DNA from: Opitutaceae bacterium | GTDB taxonomy: Bacteria; Verrucomicrobiota; Verrucomicrobiia; Opitutales; Opitutaceae | Direction: 5' to 3' | Length of the DNA stretch: 6,731 bases | Assembly (NCBI GenBank): GCA_005786775.1 | Contig: SYDD01000272.1 | Span: forward strand, 1-6,731 | Shown: piece by piece, positions 1 to 6,686 of the stretch | How the letters are laid out: each line of letters begins with the position of its first letter | Numbering within the stretch: position 1 is the first letter of the stretch | Notes under the pieces: generated by a model | Seen by the model: the letters and a program-made list of their open reading frames with translations, nothing else | Told to the model about the DNA's origin: nothing | The model's database searches: none | Made by a program: the position numbers and the translations under genes

Positions 1-1
1 A

Positions 2-859
2 AAGCGGATGGTCCCCTCCTTCCCGGAGGAGTCCTTCGAGACCCGCCTGATGATCGCGCTGTTCGCCGCCGGGGGCTATGTCGTCACGGGCGCCGATTAC
101 TTCGGCCTCGGGCTTTCCGCGGAGAAGGACAGCTTCGTCGTCCTCGGCAGCCAGACCCAAGCTTGCCTCGACCTGCGCGGGCCGGCGCGGGCGCTGCTGG
201 CGCGCGAGGGCATCACCCCCGCGGAGGAATTCCTCGCCGGGTGGTCCCAAGGCGGGGTGGTCACGATGGCGCTGCTCGAACGGATGGAGCAGCAGGGCTT
301 GCCCGTCCGGGCCGTCGGCACCGCCGCGGCGCAGTGCGACGGCTATGTGATGACCAGCGGCTTCCTCAACTTTCCTCGGCCGATCGACGGGTGGTGGGTG
401 ACGACGATGTTCATCCTCACCGCCTTCTCCTTCGAGGAATACTACGATGTGCCCGGCCTCGCGCAGGGCCTGTTCACCCCCGAGCAATACCCGCTGGCGC
501 GCGCGGTTTACCTGCAGGACCCGGCGGTGAAGCTGGAGGACTTCCCGCGCGACCTGCGCAAGCTGATCCGGCCCGAGTTCTTCGATCCCGTCCGCTACCG
601 CAGCTCCGCCTACGGGCGCCTCACCACCACCGTGCAGCCCTACCGGTGGGTCATCCGCACGCCCGTGCGGATGTACTACGGGGAGGTCGACGAGAGCCTG
701 ACCATCGGCCTGGCCCGGCTGCCGATGGAGTACCAGCGCTCGATCGGCAACGACCGGGTGTCGGCCATCTCGGTCGGCCCCGACGCGAACCACCGCATCA
801 CCTACGCCCGCGCGGCCAAGGAGTGGCTGGGCTGGTTTGAGGCCCAGCGGTCCCGCTGA
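2..859 (+). CDS. Alpha/beta hydrolase, 5'-truncated by the window edge
   Basis: C-terminal 285 codons of a serine hydrolase of the alpha/beta fold (secretory lipase or prolyl-peptidase-like branch). The frame is open to the window edge, with Lys-Arg before the first ATG at 8. The part present begins just before a typical 'ETRL...GYVV.GADYFGLG' segment, so the N-terminus (oxyanion region, any signal peptide) lies upstream and the ATG at 8 is probably internal. Counting from that Met, the nucleophile elbow is GWSQG (Ser80), the likely acid is Asp228 in YYGEVDE, and the likely base is His262 in DANHR. All three are in the usual order and spacing, so the enzyme looks intact. A lid-like insert with aromatic and acidic residues lies at about 120-200. 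Substrate cannot be told; ester or peptide hydrolysis is inferred from the fold. It is followed by a gap with hairpins and is probably not co-transcribed with the next gene. Confidence 0.85.
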   Translation, partial: KRMVPSFPEESFETRLMIALFAAGGYVVTGADYFGLGLSAEKDSFVVLGSQTQACLDLRGPARALLAREGITPAEEFLAGWSQGGVVTMALLERMEQQGLPVRAVGTAAAQCDGYVMTSGFLNFPRPIDGWWVTTMFILTAFSFEEYYDVPGLAQGLFTPEQYPLARAVYLQDPAVKLEDFPRDLRKLIRPEFFDPVRYRSSAYGRLTTTVQPYRWVIRTPVRMYYGEVDESLTIGLARLPMEYQRSIGNDRVSAISVGPDANHRITYARAAKEWLGWFEAQRSR

Positions 860-862
860 AGC

Positions 863-894
863 CCCTCCCCGAGGGAGGGAACCCGCCGGGCGGG
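863..894 (+). terminator. Tandem GC-rich hairpins after the hydrolase gene, possible terminator
   Basis: Two adjacent perfect hairpins begin 4 bases after the hydrolase stop codon. The first is CCCTCCC-CGA-GGGAGGG (863-879, 7-bp stem, 3-base loop). The second is CCCGC-CGG-GCGGG (882-894, 5-bp stem), followed by CTTTAC. The T run is only three bases, so this is a poor classical intrinsic terminator. Placement directly after a stop and before a separate gene makes a terminator or transcript-end role plausible. It could instead be a structured leader of the downstream gene. Confidence 0.4.
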
Positions 895-947
895 CTTTAC
901 GCGAGGGCCAACCTTGGTTTAGTTCCCGCCGTTTCCCCGTCCGCGCC

Positions 948-3900
948 GTGCTTCCCCCCGCCGCCACCCTCGCGTCCCGCGCCCGCCTCCTGCTCGCCTC
1001 CCTCGCGGTGGCAGCCGCCGGCGCGGCCGAGGTGGACTTCAACCGCGACGTCCGGCCGATCCTCTCGGACAAGTGCTTCCACTGCCACGGCCCCGATGAG
1101 CAGGGCCGCAAGGCCAAGCTCCGCCTCGACACCCGCGAGGGCGCGCTGCGCGAGCGCGACGGCCAGCGCGTGATCCTCCCGGGCCGCGGCGCCGAGAGCG
1201 AACTGCTGCTCCGCGTCCTCAGCCCCCACGCCGACGAGGTGATGCCGCCCCCCGAGGCGAAAATCGGCCGGCTCACCCCGGCCGAGATCGACACGCTCCG
1301 CCGCTGGATCGACGCCGGCGCCCCCTACCAGGACCACTGGGCCTTCGTGCCCCCCGCGGCCCCCGCGCTACCACTGACCGACCGGCTCGCCGGGCCCGCC
1401 CCGCGCAACGGCCTCGACCAGCTCGTGTTCGCCGCGCTGCGCCGCCGGCAACTCGCGCCCCAGCCCGAGGCCGACCGCGCCACGCTGCTGCGGCGCGTCA
1501 CCTTCGACCTCACCGGGCTCCCGCCCACGCCCGCGGAACTCGCCGCCTTCCTCGCCGATTCCGCCCCCGACGCCTACGCGCGCGCCGTCGACCGCCTCCT
1601 CGCCTCCCACCGCTACGGGGAGCGGATGGCCGCCGACTGGCTCGACCTCGCCCGCTACGCCGACAGCTTCGGCTTCCAGGTCGACCGCGAGTGGGCGATG
1701 TGGCCCTGGCGCGACTGGGTGATCCAGGCCTTCAACCGCAACCTGCCCTGGGACCAGTTCGTGACGTGGCAACTCGCCGGCGACCTGCTGCCCGGCGCCA
1801 CCGAGGAGCAGCGCCTCGCCACCGCCTTCAACCGCCTCAACCCCCAGGAGAGCGAGGGCGGCTCGGTCGAGGAGGAGTACCGGGTAAACTACATCAACGA
1901 CCGCACCGCGACCTTCGGCACCGCCTTCCTCGGCCTGACCCTCGACTGCGCCCGGTGCCATGACCACAAGTTCGACCCGATCACCCAGAAGGACTACTAC
2001 CAGTTCTTCGCCTTCTTCGACGACATCGACGAGGCCGGGCTGTACTCGTTCTTCACGCCGTCGATGCCGACGCCCGCGATGTGGCTGCAGGACGCGGGGG
2101 ACAAGGAGACCTACGCCGCGGCCACCGCCGCCGTCGCCCAAGCCGAGGCCGCGCTCGCCGCGGTCGCGTCGCGCCGCCGGGAGGCGTTCACCGCCTGGCT
2201 CGCCGCCCATCCGGACGGCGCGGGCCTGCCCGGGGAGCTTGCCCGCTTCGACTTCGAGGAACGCCTCGACGCGCCGCCCGGCGCCAAGGCGCCCGTGACA
2301 AAGGCGATGGACGCCGCCAAGCTCGGCCACTTCGCCAGCGCGATCGACGAGCGCCACGCCGCGAACACCCCCTCGGAAAACACCGCCGTCCCCGGCCGCC
2401 ACGGCCAGGGCCTCCGCCTCTCCGGCGATCACCCGGTCAACACCTCCTTGGGCAACTTCCAGCGCCACGAGCCCTTTTCCGTCGCACTCTGGTTGCAGGC
2501 CCCCGCGGCGCGGGAGCGCGCCGTGCTGATGCACCGCTCGCGGGCGTGGACCGACGCGGCCAGCCGCGGCTACGAACTGCTAATGAGCGACGGCCGGCTG
2601 CAATGGGCGCTGATTCACTTCTGGCCGGGCGACGCCATCGCCGTGCGTACGCGAGACCCGCTGCCCCTCGGACGCTGGGTCCACGTCACCGTCACCAGCG
2701 ACGGTTCGAGCCGGGCCGGCGGCCTGCGGGTGTACGTCGACGGCGTCGCGGCGCCCCTGGAGGTCGTCCGCGACCACCTCACGCGCAACATCACCGGGGG
2801 CGGCGGCGACACGATCACCCTCGGGGAACGCTTCCGCGACCGCGGCTTCCAGGGCGGTCTGGTGGACGAGCTGCGCGTCTTCGACCGGGCCCTGACCCCG
2901 CTCGAGGCCACGGAGGTCGCCGCGCCGGGCGCCCTCGCGCGGGCGGCGCGCGCCGCGGGAGCCCGGGACGATGCCGCGCTCCTCGCCCATTACCTCGCGG
3001 CGCACGACCCGGAGTACCGGGCGGCCGCCGAGACGCTCCGCACCGCGCGTGCCCGGCAGACGCGCCTCGCCGAGGAGGCGCGGGAAATCATGGTGATGCG
3101 CGAGCTGCCGGCGCCGAAGACCGCGTACATCCTCCGCCGCGGCGAGTACGACCAGCGCGGCGACGAGGTCCGGGCCGACACGCCCGGCTGGCTGCCCCCG
3201 TTCCCCGCTGACGCCCCGCGCAACCGCCTCGGGCTCGCGCGCTGGCTCACCGCCCCGGACCATCCGCTGCTGGCCCGTGTCACCGTCAACCGCTTCTGGC
3301 AGTCCCTCTTCGGCCGCGGGCTGGTGAAGACCGCCGAGGACTTCGGCCTGCAGGGCGAACGCCCGCTGCACCCGGAGTTGCTGGATTGGCTCGCGGTCGA
3401 GTTCGTCCGCGGCGGCTGGGACGTGAAGGCACTGCTGCGGACCATCGTCCTGTCCCACACTTACCGCCAGCGCAGCGCCGCGCCCCCGGCGCTCGCGGCC
3501 GACGATCCGGAGAACACGTTCCTCGCCCGCGGCCCGCGGCACCGCCTGCCCGCCGAGATGATCCGCGACCAGGCCCTCGCGGTCAGCGGCCTGCTGGTCG
3601 AGCGGCTGGGCGGGCCGCCCGTCAACCCCTACGATCTGCCGGAATCCTTCAAGCCGGCGCCGGCCGGCACCGGCGACGCGTTGTTCCGGCGGAGTCTTTA
3701 CACCTTCTGGCGACGCAACGGGCCCGCGCCGGTGCTGGAGGCCTTCGACGTCCCGAAGCGCGTGGTGTGCGTCGCGCGCCGCGACACGACCAACTCCGCG
3801 CTGCACGCCTTCGTGCTCCTGAACGGCACCCAGTTCGTCGAGGCCGCGCGGGGTCTCGCCGAGGAGCTACTGCGCGCCACCGCGGAACGGCCCGAAGCGT

Positions 3901-4142
3901 TGCCGGCCCTCGCGTTCCGCCACGTGCTCGGACGCGACCCCGACGCCACCGAGGCCGCGATTTTACTCCGGCTCCACCGCGAGCAGCTCGATCACTATGC
4001 GCGGGAGCCCGGGGAAGCGGACTGTTACCTGACCCACGGCTCCCGCCCGGCCGATCCCGCGCTGCCCCCGGTGGCCGTGGCCGCTGCGGCGACGCTGGTG
4101 AACACCCTGATGAACCACGACCTGTTCGTGCAGAAACGATGA
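948..4142 (+). CDS. Exported PSCyt1-DUF1549-LamG-DUF1553 cytochrome-like protein
   Basis: Large envelope protein of 1064 residues from the chosen GTG. A signal peptide spans about 1-27 (Arg11/Arg13, LLLASLAVAAA core, AGAA cleavage site). PSCyt1 follows (about 30-130), with the c-type heme motif CFHCH (Cys43, Cys46, His47) and a possible distal ligand Met99 in MPPP. DUF1549 (about 155-365) has the 'DLTGLPPTP' signature and a second CxxCH, CARCHDHKFDP (Cys334, Cys337, His338). A helical Ala-rich linker (385-430) leads to a LamG/ConA-like beta-sandwich (about 432-658, ending VDELRVFDRALTPLE). DUF1553 (about 724-1055) has NRFWQSLFG, FGLQGE and TNSALHAFVLLNGTQFVEAAR. This domain order is known in planctomycetes and verrucomicrobia, but no reaction is established. 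Redox or electron transfer coupled to glycan binding is inferred from heme motifs plus LamG. The frame stays open back to a TTG at 837, but only the GTG at 948 places the signal peptide at the N-terminus; no clear Shine-Dalgarno precedes it. It overlaps the DUF1501 gene by 4 bp. Confidence 0.93.
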   Translation: MLPPAATLASRARLLLASLAVAAAGAAEVDFNRDVRPILSDKCFHCHGPDEQGRKAKLRLDTREGALRERDGQRVILPGRGAESELLLRVLSPHADEVMPPPEAKIGRLTPAEIDTLRRWIDAGAPYQDHWAFVPPAAPALPLTDRLAGPAPRNGLDQLVFAALRRRQLAPQPEADRATLLRRVTFDLTGLPPTPAELAAFLADSAPDAYARAVDRLLASHRYGERMAADWLDLARYADSFGFQVDREWAMWPWRDWVIQAFNRNLPWDQFVTWQLAGDLLPGATEEQRLATAFNRLNPQESEGGSVEEEYRVNYINDRTATFGTAFLGLTLDCARCHDHKFDPITQKDYYQFFAFFDDIDEAGLYSFFTPSMPTPAMWLQDAGDKETYAAATAAVAQAEAALAAVASRRREAFTAWLAAHPDGAGLPGELARFDFEERLDAPPGAKAPVTKAMDAAKLGHFASAIDERHAANTPSENTAVPGRHGQGLRLSGDHPVNTSLGNFQRHEPFSVALWLQAPAARERAVLMHRSRAWTDAASRGYELLMSDGRLQWALIHFWPGDAIAVRTRDPLPLGRWVHVTVTSDGSSRAGGLRVYVDGVAAPLEVVRDHLTRNITGGGGDTITLGERFRDRGFQGGLVDELRVFDRALTPLEATEVAAPGALARAARAAGARDDAALLAHYLAAHDPEYRAAAETLRTARARQTRLAEEAREIMVMRELPAPKTAYILRRGEYDQRGDEVRADTPGWLPPFPADAPRNRLGLARWLTAPDHPLLARVTVNRFWQSLFGRGLVKTAEDFGLQGERPLHPELLDWLAVEFVRGGWDVKALLRTIVLSHTYRQRSAAPPALAADDPENTFLARGPRHRLPAEMIRDQALAVSGLLVERLGGPPVNPYDLPESFKPAPAGTGDALFRRSLYTFWRRNGPAPVLEAFDVPKRVVCVARRDTTNSALHAFVLLNGTQFVEAARGLAEELLRATAERPEALPALAFRHVLGRDPDATEAAILLRLHREQLDHYAREPGEADCYLTHGSRPADPALPPVAVAAAATLVNTLMNHDLFVQKR

Positions 4143-5590
4143 GCCTGCCCGATCCCGCCGCCCTCTGCACCGGCGCCGAGCCCTGGCTCCGGCTCAGCCG
4201 CCGCGAATGCCTCAACCGCCTCGGCCTCGGCCTGGGCGGCCTCGCCCTCGCCCAGCTCCTCGCCCGACCCGCCGGAGCCGCCCCGGCTGGCGCCGGCCTC
4301 CACTTCGCCCCGAAGGCCAAGCGCATCATTTACCTCTTCCAGTCCGGCGGACCCTCGCAGCTCGACCTGCTCGACCCGAAGCCACTTCTCAACCAGCGAC
4401 ACGGCGAACAGCTACCCGACTCCGTCCGCGGCGGCCAGCGCCTGACCGGGATGTCCGGTAACCAGAGTTCGATCCCGATCGCCGGCTCACCCTTCGCCTT
4501 CTCGCGCCACGGGAAGAGCGGCAACGCCTTCAGCGAGCTGCTGCCCTGGACCGCGAAGGTCGCCGACGAGCTCTGCGTGATCCGTTCCCTGCACACGGAG
4601 GCCATCAATCACGGGCCCGGCGTGACCTTCATGCAGACGGGCGCGCAGATTCCCGGCCGGCCCAGCTTCGGCGCGTGGCTCGACTACGGTCTCGGCAGCA
4701 CCAACGACAACCTGCCCTCCTTCGTCGTCCTCCTCACCAAGGACAAGAAGGGCCAGCCGCTGATGTCGCACCTCTGGGGCTCGGGCTTCCTGCCGGCCAA
4801 GCACCAGGGCGTGCGCTTCCGCTCCGGCGGCGACCCCGTCCTCTACCTCGGCAATCCCGCGGGCGTCTCGCCGGCCAACCGCCGCCTCGCCCTCGACCGC
4901 CTGCGCGAGCTCCACGAACACCAGTTCGCCGGCACCCCGGACGCCGAGATCGGCGCCCGCATCGCCAACTACGAGCTGGCCTTCCGGATGCAGAGCAGCG
5001 TCCCCGAGGTCACCGACCTGCGCGGCGAGCCCGACGCCGTGGTCGACGCCTACGGTCCGGACGCGCGGACGCCGGGCACCTTCGCGGCCAACTGCCTCCT
5101 CGCCCGCCGCCTTGCCGAGCGCGGGGTGCGGTTCATCCAGCTCTACCATCAGGATTGGGACCACCACGCCGGACTGCCCGGCGGGATCCGCCGCGAGTGC
5201 CTCCAGACCGACCAGCCCAGCGCCGCGCTCGTCGCTGATCTGAAGCAGCGCGGAATGCTCGACGACACCCTCGTCATCTGGGGCGGGGAATTCGGGCGGA
5301 CCAACTACTGCCAGGGCCCGATGACCGCGACCAACTTCGGCCGCGACCACCACCCGCGCTGTTTCTCGGTGTGGCTGGCCGGCGGCGGCGTGAAGGCCGG
5401 GATCACCCACGGCGAGACCGACGAGTACGGCTACAACGTCGTCCGCGACGGGGTGCACATCCACGACCTGCACGCGACCCTGCTGCACCTCTGTGGCGTG
5501 GACCACGAGCAGCTGACCTACAAGTTTCAGGGCCGCCGCTACCGCCTCACCGACGTGCACGGCCACCTCGTGAAGGGAATTCTGGCCTAA
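4139..5590 (+). CDS. DUF1501 family protein with Tat-like leader
   Basis: Complete DUF1501 protein of 483 residues. Its ATG overlaps the stop of the upstream gene (ATGA), and no strong Shine-Dalgarno is visible, so translational coupling is likely. The frame is open much further upstream, but that part is a shadow of the DUF1553 coding region. The leader has a twin-arginine-like motif SRRECL (Arg21-Arg22) followed by a Gly/Leu/Ala-rich core to about residue 50, suggesting export of a folded protein by Tat; the N-region of about 20 residues is long. Family hallmarks are FQSGGPSQLDLLDPKP (67-82), YHQDWDHH (336-343), WGGEFGRT (381-388), GRDHHPRCFSVWLAGGG (401-417), HGETDEYGYN (424-433) and HDLHATLLHLCGVDH (442-456), ending in RLTDVHG. 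The fold is placed with the alkaline phosphatase/sulfatase superfamily, so Asp76, Asp340, His342, Asp403 and His404 are candidate metal ligands (inference). No sulfatase C/S-x-P-x-R site is seen. Partner of the upstream cytochrome-like protein; substrate unknown. Confidence 0.95.
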   Translation: MSLPDPAALCTGAEPWLRLSRRECLNRLGLGLGGLALAQLLARPAGAAPAGAGLHFAPKAKRIIYLFQSGGPSQLDLLDPKPLLNQRHGEQLPDSVRGGQRLTGMSGNQSSIPIAGSPFAFSRHGKSGNAFSELLPWTAKVADELCVIRSLHTEAINHGPGVTFMQTGAQIPGRPSFGAWLDYGLGSTNDNLPSFVVLLTKDKKGQPLMSHLWGSGFLPAKHQGVRFRSGGDPVLYLGNPAGVSPANRRLALDRLRELHEHQFAGTPDAEIGARIANYELAFRMQSSVPEVTDLRGEPDAVVDAYGPDARTPGTFAANCLLARRLAERGVRFIQLYHQDWDHHAGLPGGIRRECLQTDQPSAALVADLKQRGMLDDTLVIWGGEFGRTNYCQGPMTATNFGRDHHPRCFSVWLAGGGVKAGITHGETDEYGYNVVRDGVHIHDLHATLLHLCGVDHEQLTYKFQGRRYRLTDVHGHLVKGILA

Positions 5591-5605
5591 GTCGGGTCGC
5601 TCTAA

Positions 5606-5617
5606 GGGGGGGGGGGG
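5606..5617. repeat. G12 homopolymer in the convergent intergenic gap
   Basis: An uninterrupted run of 12 G on the plus strand (12 C on the minus strand) lies 15 bases after the DUF1501 stop and 21 bases before the ThuA-like stop. It is in the 3' untranslated region of both convergent genes and does not interrupt either reading frame. The length may be imprecise because such runs are error-prone in sequencing. I see no convincing intrinsic terminator in the 48-base gap; only a weak CGGGT/ACCCG pairing (5593-5597 with 5621-5625) flanks the run. Confidence 0.9.
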
Positions 5618-5638
5618 AGTACCCGGTTGCCCTTGCCG

Positions 5639-6616
5639 CTACGGCCGGCCGGGTTCGAGGCCGAGGGCCCAGAGGATGCCCCCCAGCAGGTGCGCTTGGA
5701 ATAAACGGGCCGACTCGGGCGGGTTGCGGCGCCCGCCCTTCTCCTCGCGGCCGGGATCCCAAAGGTCCTCCCGGTGCCCCAAGGCCGTGTAGAAGACGCG
5801 TCCCGCCCCGTGGCGGCGCGCCCACGCCAGCGGGTAGTGCCCCGGCGTCGCCCGCCCCGCCTTGATGTCCTCGGCCGTGAGCATCAGCCGGTCCAACCGA
5901 AGTAGACTATGCACGCGCTCCGGCGCGTGGGACTTGAACTGGTAGATCTCGTCGAACACGGGCCAGCGGGCCGGCAGCGGGCGCCCGGACGGGTGCGCGG
6001 GGTCGTCGTTGATCCCCTCGACGGGCACCTGCGGGCCGTGGCGCAGGAACTCGCCGCCGATCATTTCGATGAAGGGCCGGAATCCGTGGAAGGTGTCGGT
6101 CGCGGCGTGCACGCCGATGAACGCGCGCCCGGAAGCGATCCAGTCGATGAAGCCCTGCTTGTCCGGCAGGGGCAGGTCCCCGGTGGTGCTGGCGAAGAGC
6201 ACGGCGTCATACCGCGCGAGGTTCGCGGGGTGCAGCGGGCGGAGGGCCTCCGCGACGCGCGGCATCCAGGTCTCGCGGTACGTGCGCTCCTCGTCGGCGA
6301 AGCGCCGCAGCGCCTCCTGGTGCGCCGGATCCGCCTCCCCTTTCGCTCCCGGGCGAGGGCGCGAAGGGGAACGCGGCATCCCCTCCGGCTGGCGCACAAA
6401 GTCGACCGCGAACCGCCCATCCTCGCGCGCCATCCGCTCCAGGATCTGCTCCGACAGCGGGATGCACGAATGGCGGAAGCCGGTGGTGACGGTCACCACC
6501 AGCACCCGGCGCGGGCTTTCCGGCGCGGCGGCGGGCAGGAGCGGCAGGACGGCGAGCAGCAGGCAGGCCAGCCGCAGGACGGAACGGCGGAGCGGAAGCG
6601 GGGAGCGGGGCAGCAT
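5639..6616 (-). CDS. Secreted ThuA-like (class I glutamine amidotransferase-like fold) protein
   Basis: Complete 325-residue protein with a signal peptide at about 1-31 (Arg-rich start, LACLLLAVLPLLPAAA core). The ThuA-like domain covers about 36-320. Landmarks are VLVVTVTTGFRHSCIP (38-53), VDFVRQPE (71-78), YDAVLFASTTGDLPLPDKQGF (136-156), FIGVHAATDTFHGF (166-179), MIGGEFLRHGPQVPVE (185-200), HPSGRPLPARWPVFDEIYQFK (208-228), GHYPLAWARRHGAGRVFYTALGHREDLWDP (259-288) and the closing FQAHLLGGILWALGLE. The position of the amidotransferase elbow carries GVHAA, not G-x-C-x-G, and the mature part holds only one Cys (51), so glutaminase activity is unlikely. ThuA relatives are linked to disaccharide utilisation, and exported forms are frequent in this phylum; the substrate here is unknown. 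It is convergent to the DUF1501 gene. The ATG was chosen because the signal peptide starts there; no clear Shine-Dalgarno precedes it. Confidence 0.93.
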   Translation of the reverse strand: MLPRSPLPLRRSVLRLACLLLAVLPLLPAAAPESPRRVLVVTVTTGFRHSCIPLSEQILERMAREDGRFAVDFVRQPEGMPRSPSRPRPGAKGEADPAHQEALRRFADEERTYRETWMPRVAEALRPLHPANLARYDAVLFASTTGDLPLPDKQGFIDWIASGRAFIGVHAATDTFHGFRPFIEMIGGEFLRHGPQVPVEGINDDPAHPSGRPLPARWPVFDEIYQFKSHAPERVHSLLRLDRLMLTAEDIKAGRATPGHYPLAWARRHGAGRVFYTALGHREDLWDPGREEKGGRRNPPESARLFQAHLLGGILWALGLEPGRP

Positions 6617-6626
6617 CGCGCCATCT

Positions 6627-6642
6627 GGCCCGCGCGCGGGCC
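6627..6642. promoter_or_regulatory. 16-bp perfect palindrome upstream of the ThuA-like gene
   Basis: GGCCCGCGCGCGGGCC is a perfect 16-base inverted repeat with no spacer, ending 10 bases before the ATG of the minus-strand ThuA-like gene. It could be an operator, a hairpin near the ribosome binding region, or chance in very GC-rich DNA. The only direct evidence is the symmetry and the position. Confidence 0.35.
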
Positions 6643-6667
6643 CGGAGGCACGCCGAAAACGTCGCGG

Positions 6668-6680
6668 GCGCCGGTGGCGC
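6668..6680 (-). terminator. Weak hairpin after the zinc-ribbon gene, possible terminator
   Basis: Read on the minus strand, GCGCC-ACC-GGCGC forms a 5-bp stem with a 3-base loop 6 bases after the stop codon. It is followed 8 bases later by a TTTT (6656-6659). The stem is short and the T run is displaced, so a terminator function is only a possibility. Confidence 0.2.
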
Positions 6681-6686
6681 GGGCGC

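Noticed and set aside
837..947. N-terminal extension of the cytochrome-like protein from TTG 837
   Set aside because: It would overlap the hydrolase gene and place about 37 Arg/Pro-rich residues before the signal peptide, passing through the hairpins.
1368..2534. Long minus-strand open frame (388 codons) opposite the DUF1549 region
   Set aside because: It is antisense to a clearly conserved coding region. Its product is Gly/Val/Glu-rich without recognisable motifs, as expected for a mirror frame in GC-rich DNA.
2580..3806. Long minus-strand open frame (408 codons) opposite the LamG and DUF1553 region
   Set aside because: Same reasoning: biased composition, no domain signature, and fully covered by a strong plus-strand gene.
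3386..4138. Upstream extension of the DUF1501 reading frame
   Set aside because: The extension is Arg/Pro/Ala-rich and out of frame with the DUF1553 coding region it overlaps. The ATG at 4139 gives the Tat-like leader and the ATGA overlap.
4487..5566. Minus-strand open frame (359 codons) opposite the DUF1501 gene
   Set aside because: The plus-strand DUF1501 motifs are conserved along the whole stretch; the antisense product looks like a compositional shadow.
5371..5865. Plus-strand open frame crossing the G run into the ThuA-like gene
   Set aside because: It overlaps two conserved genes in other frames, and its product is Arg/Pro/Gly-rich with no motif.
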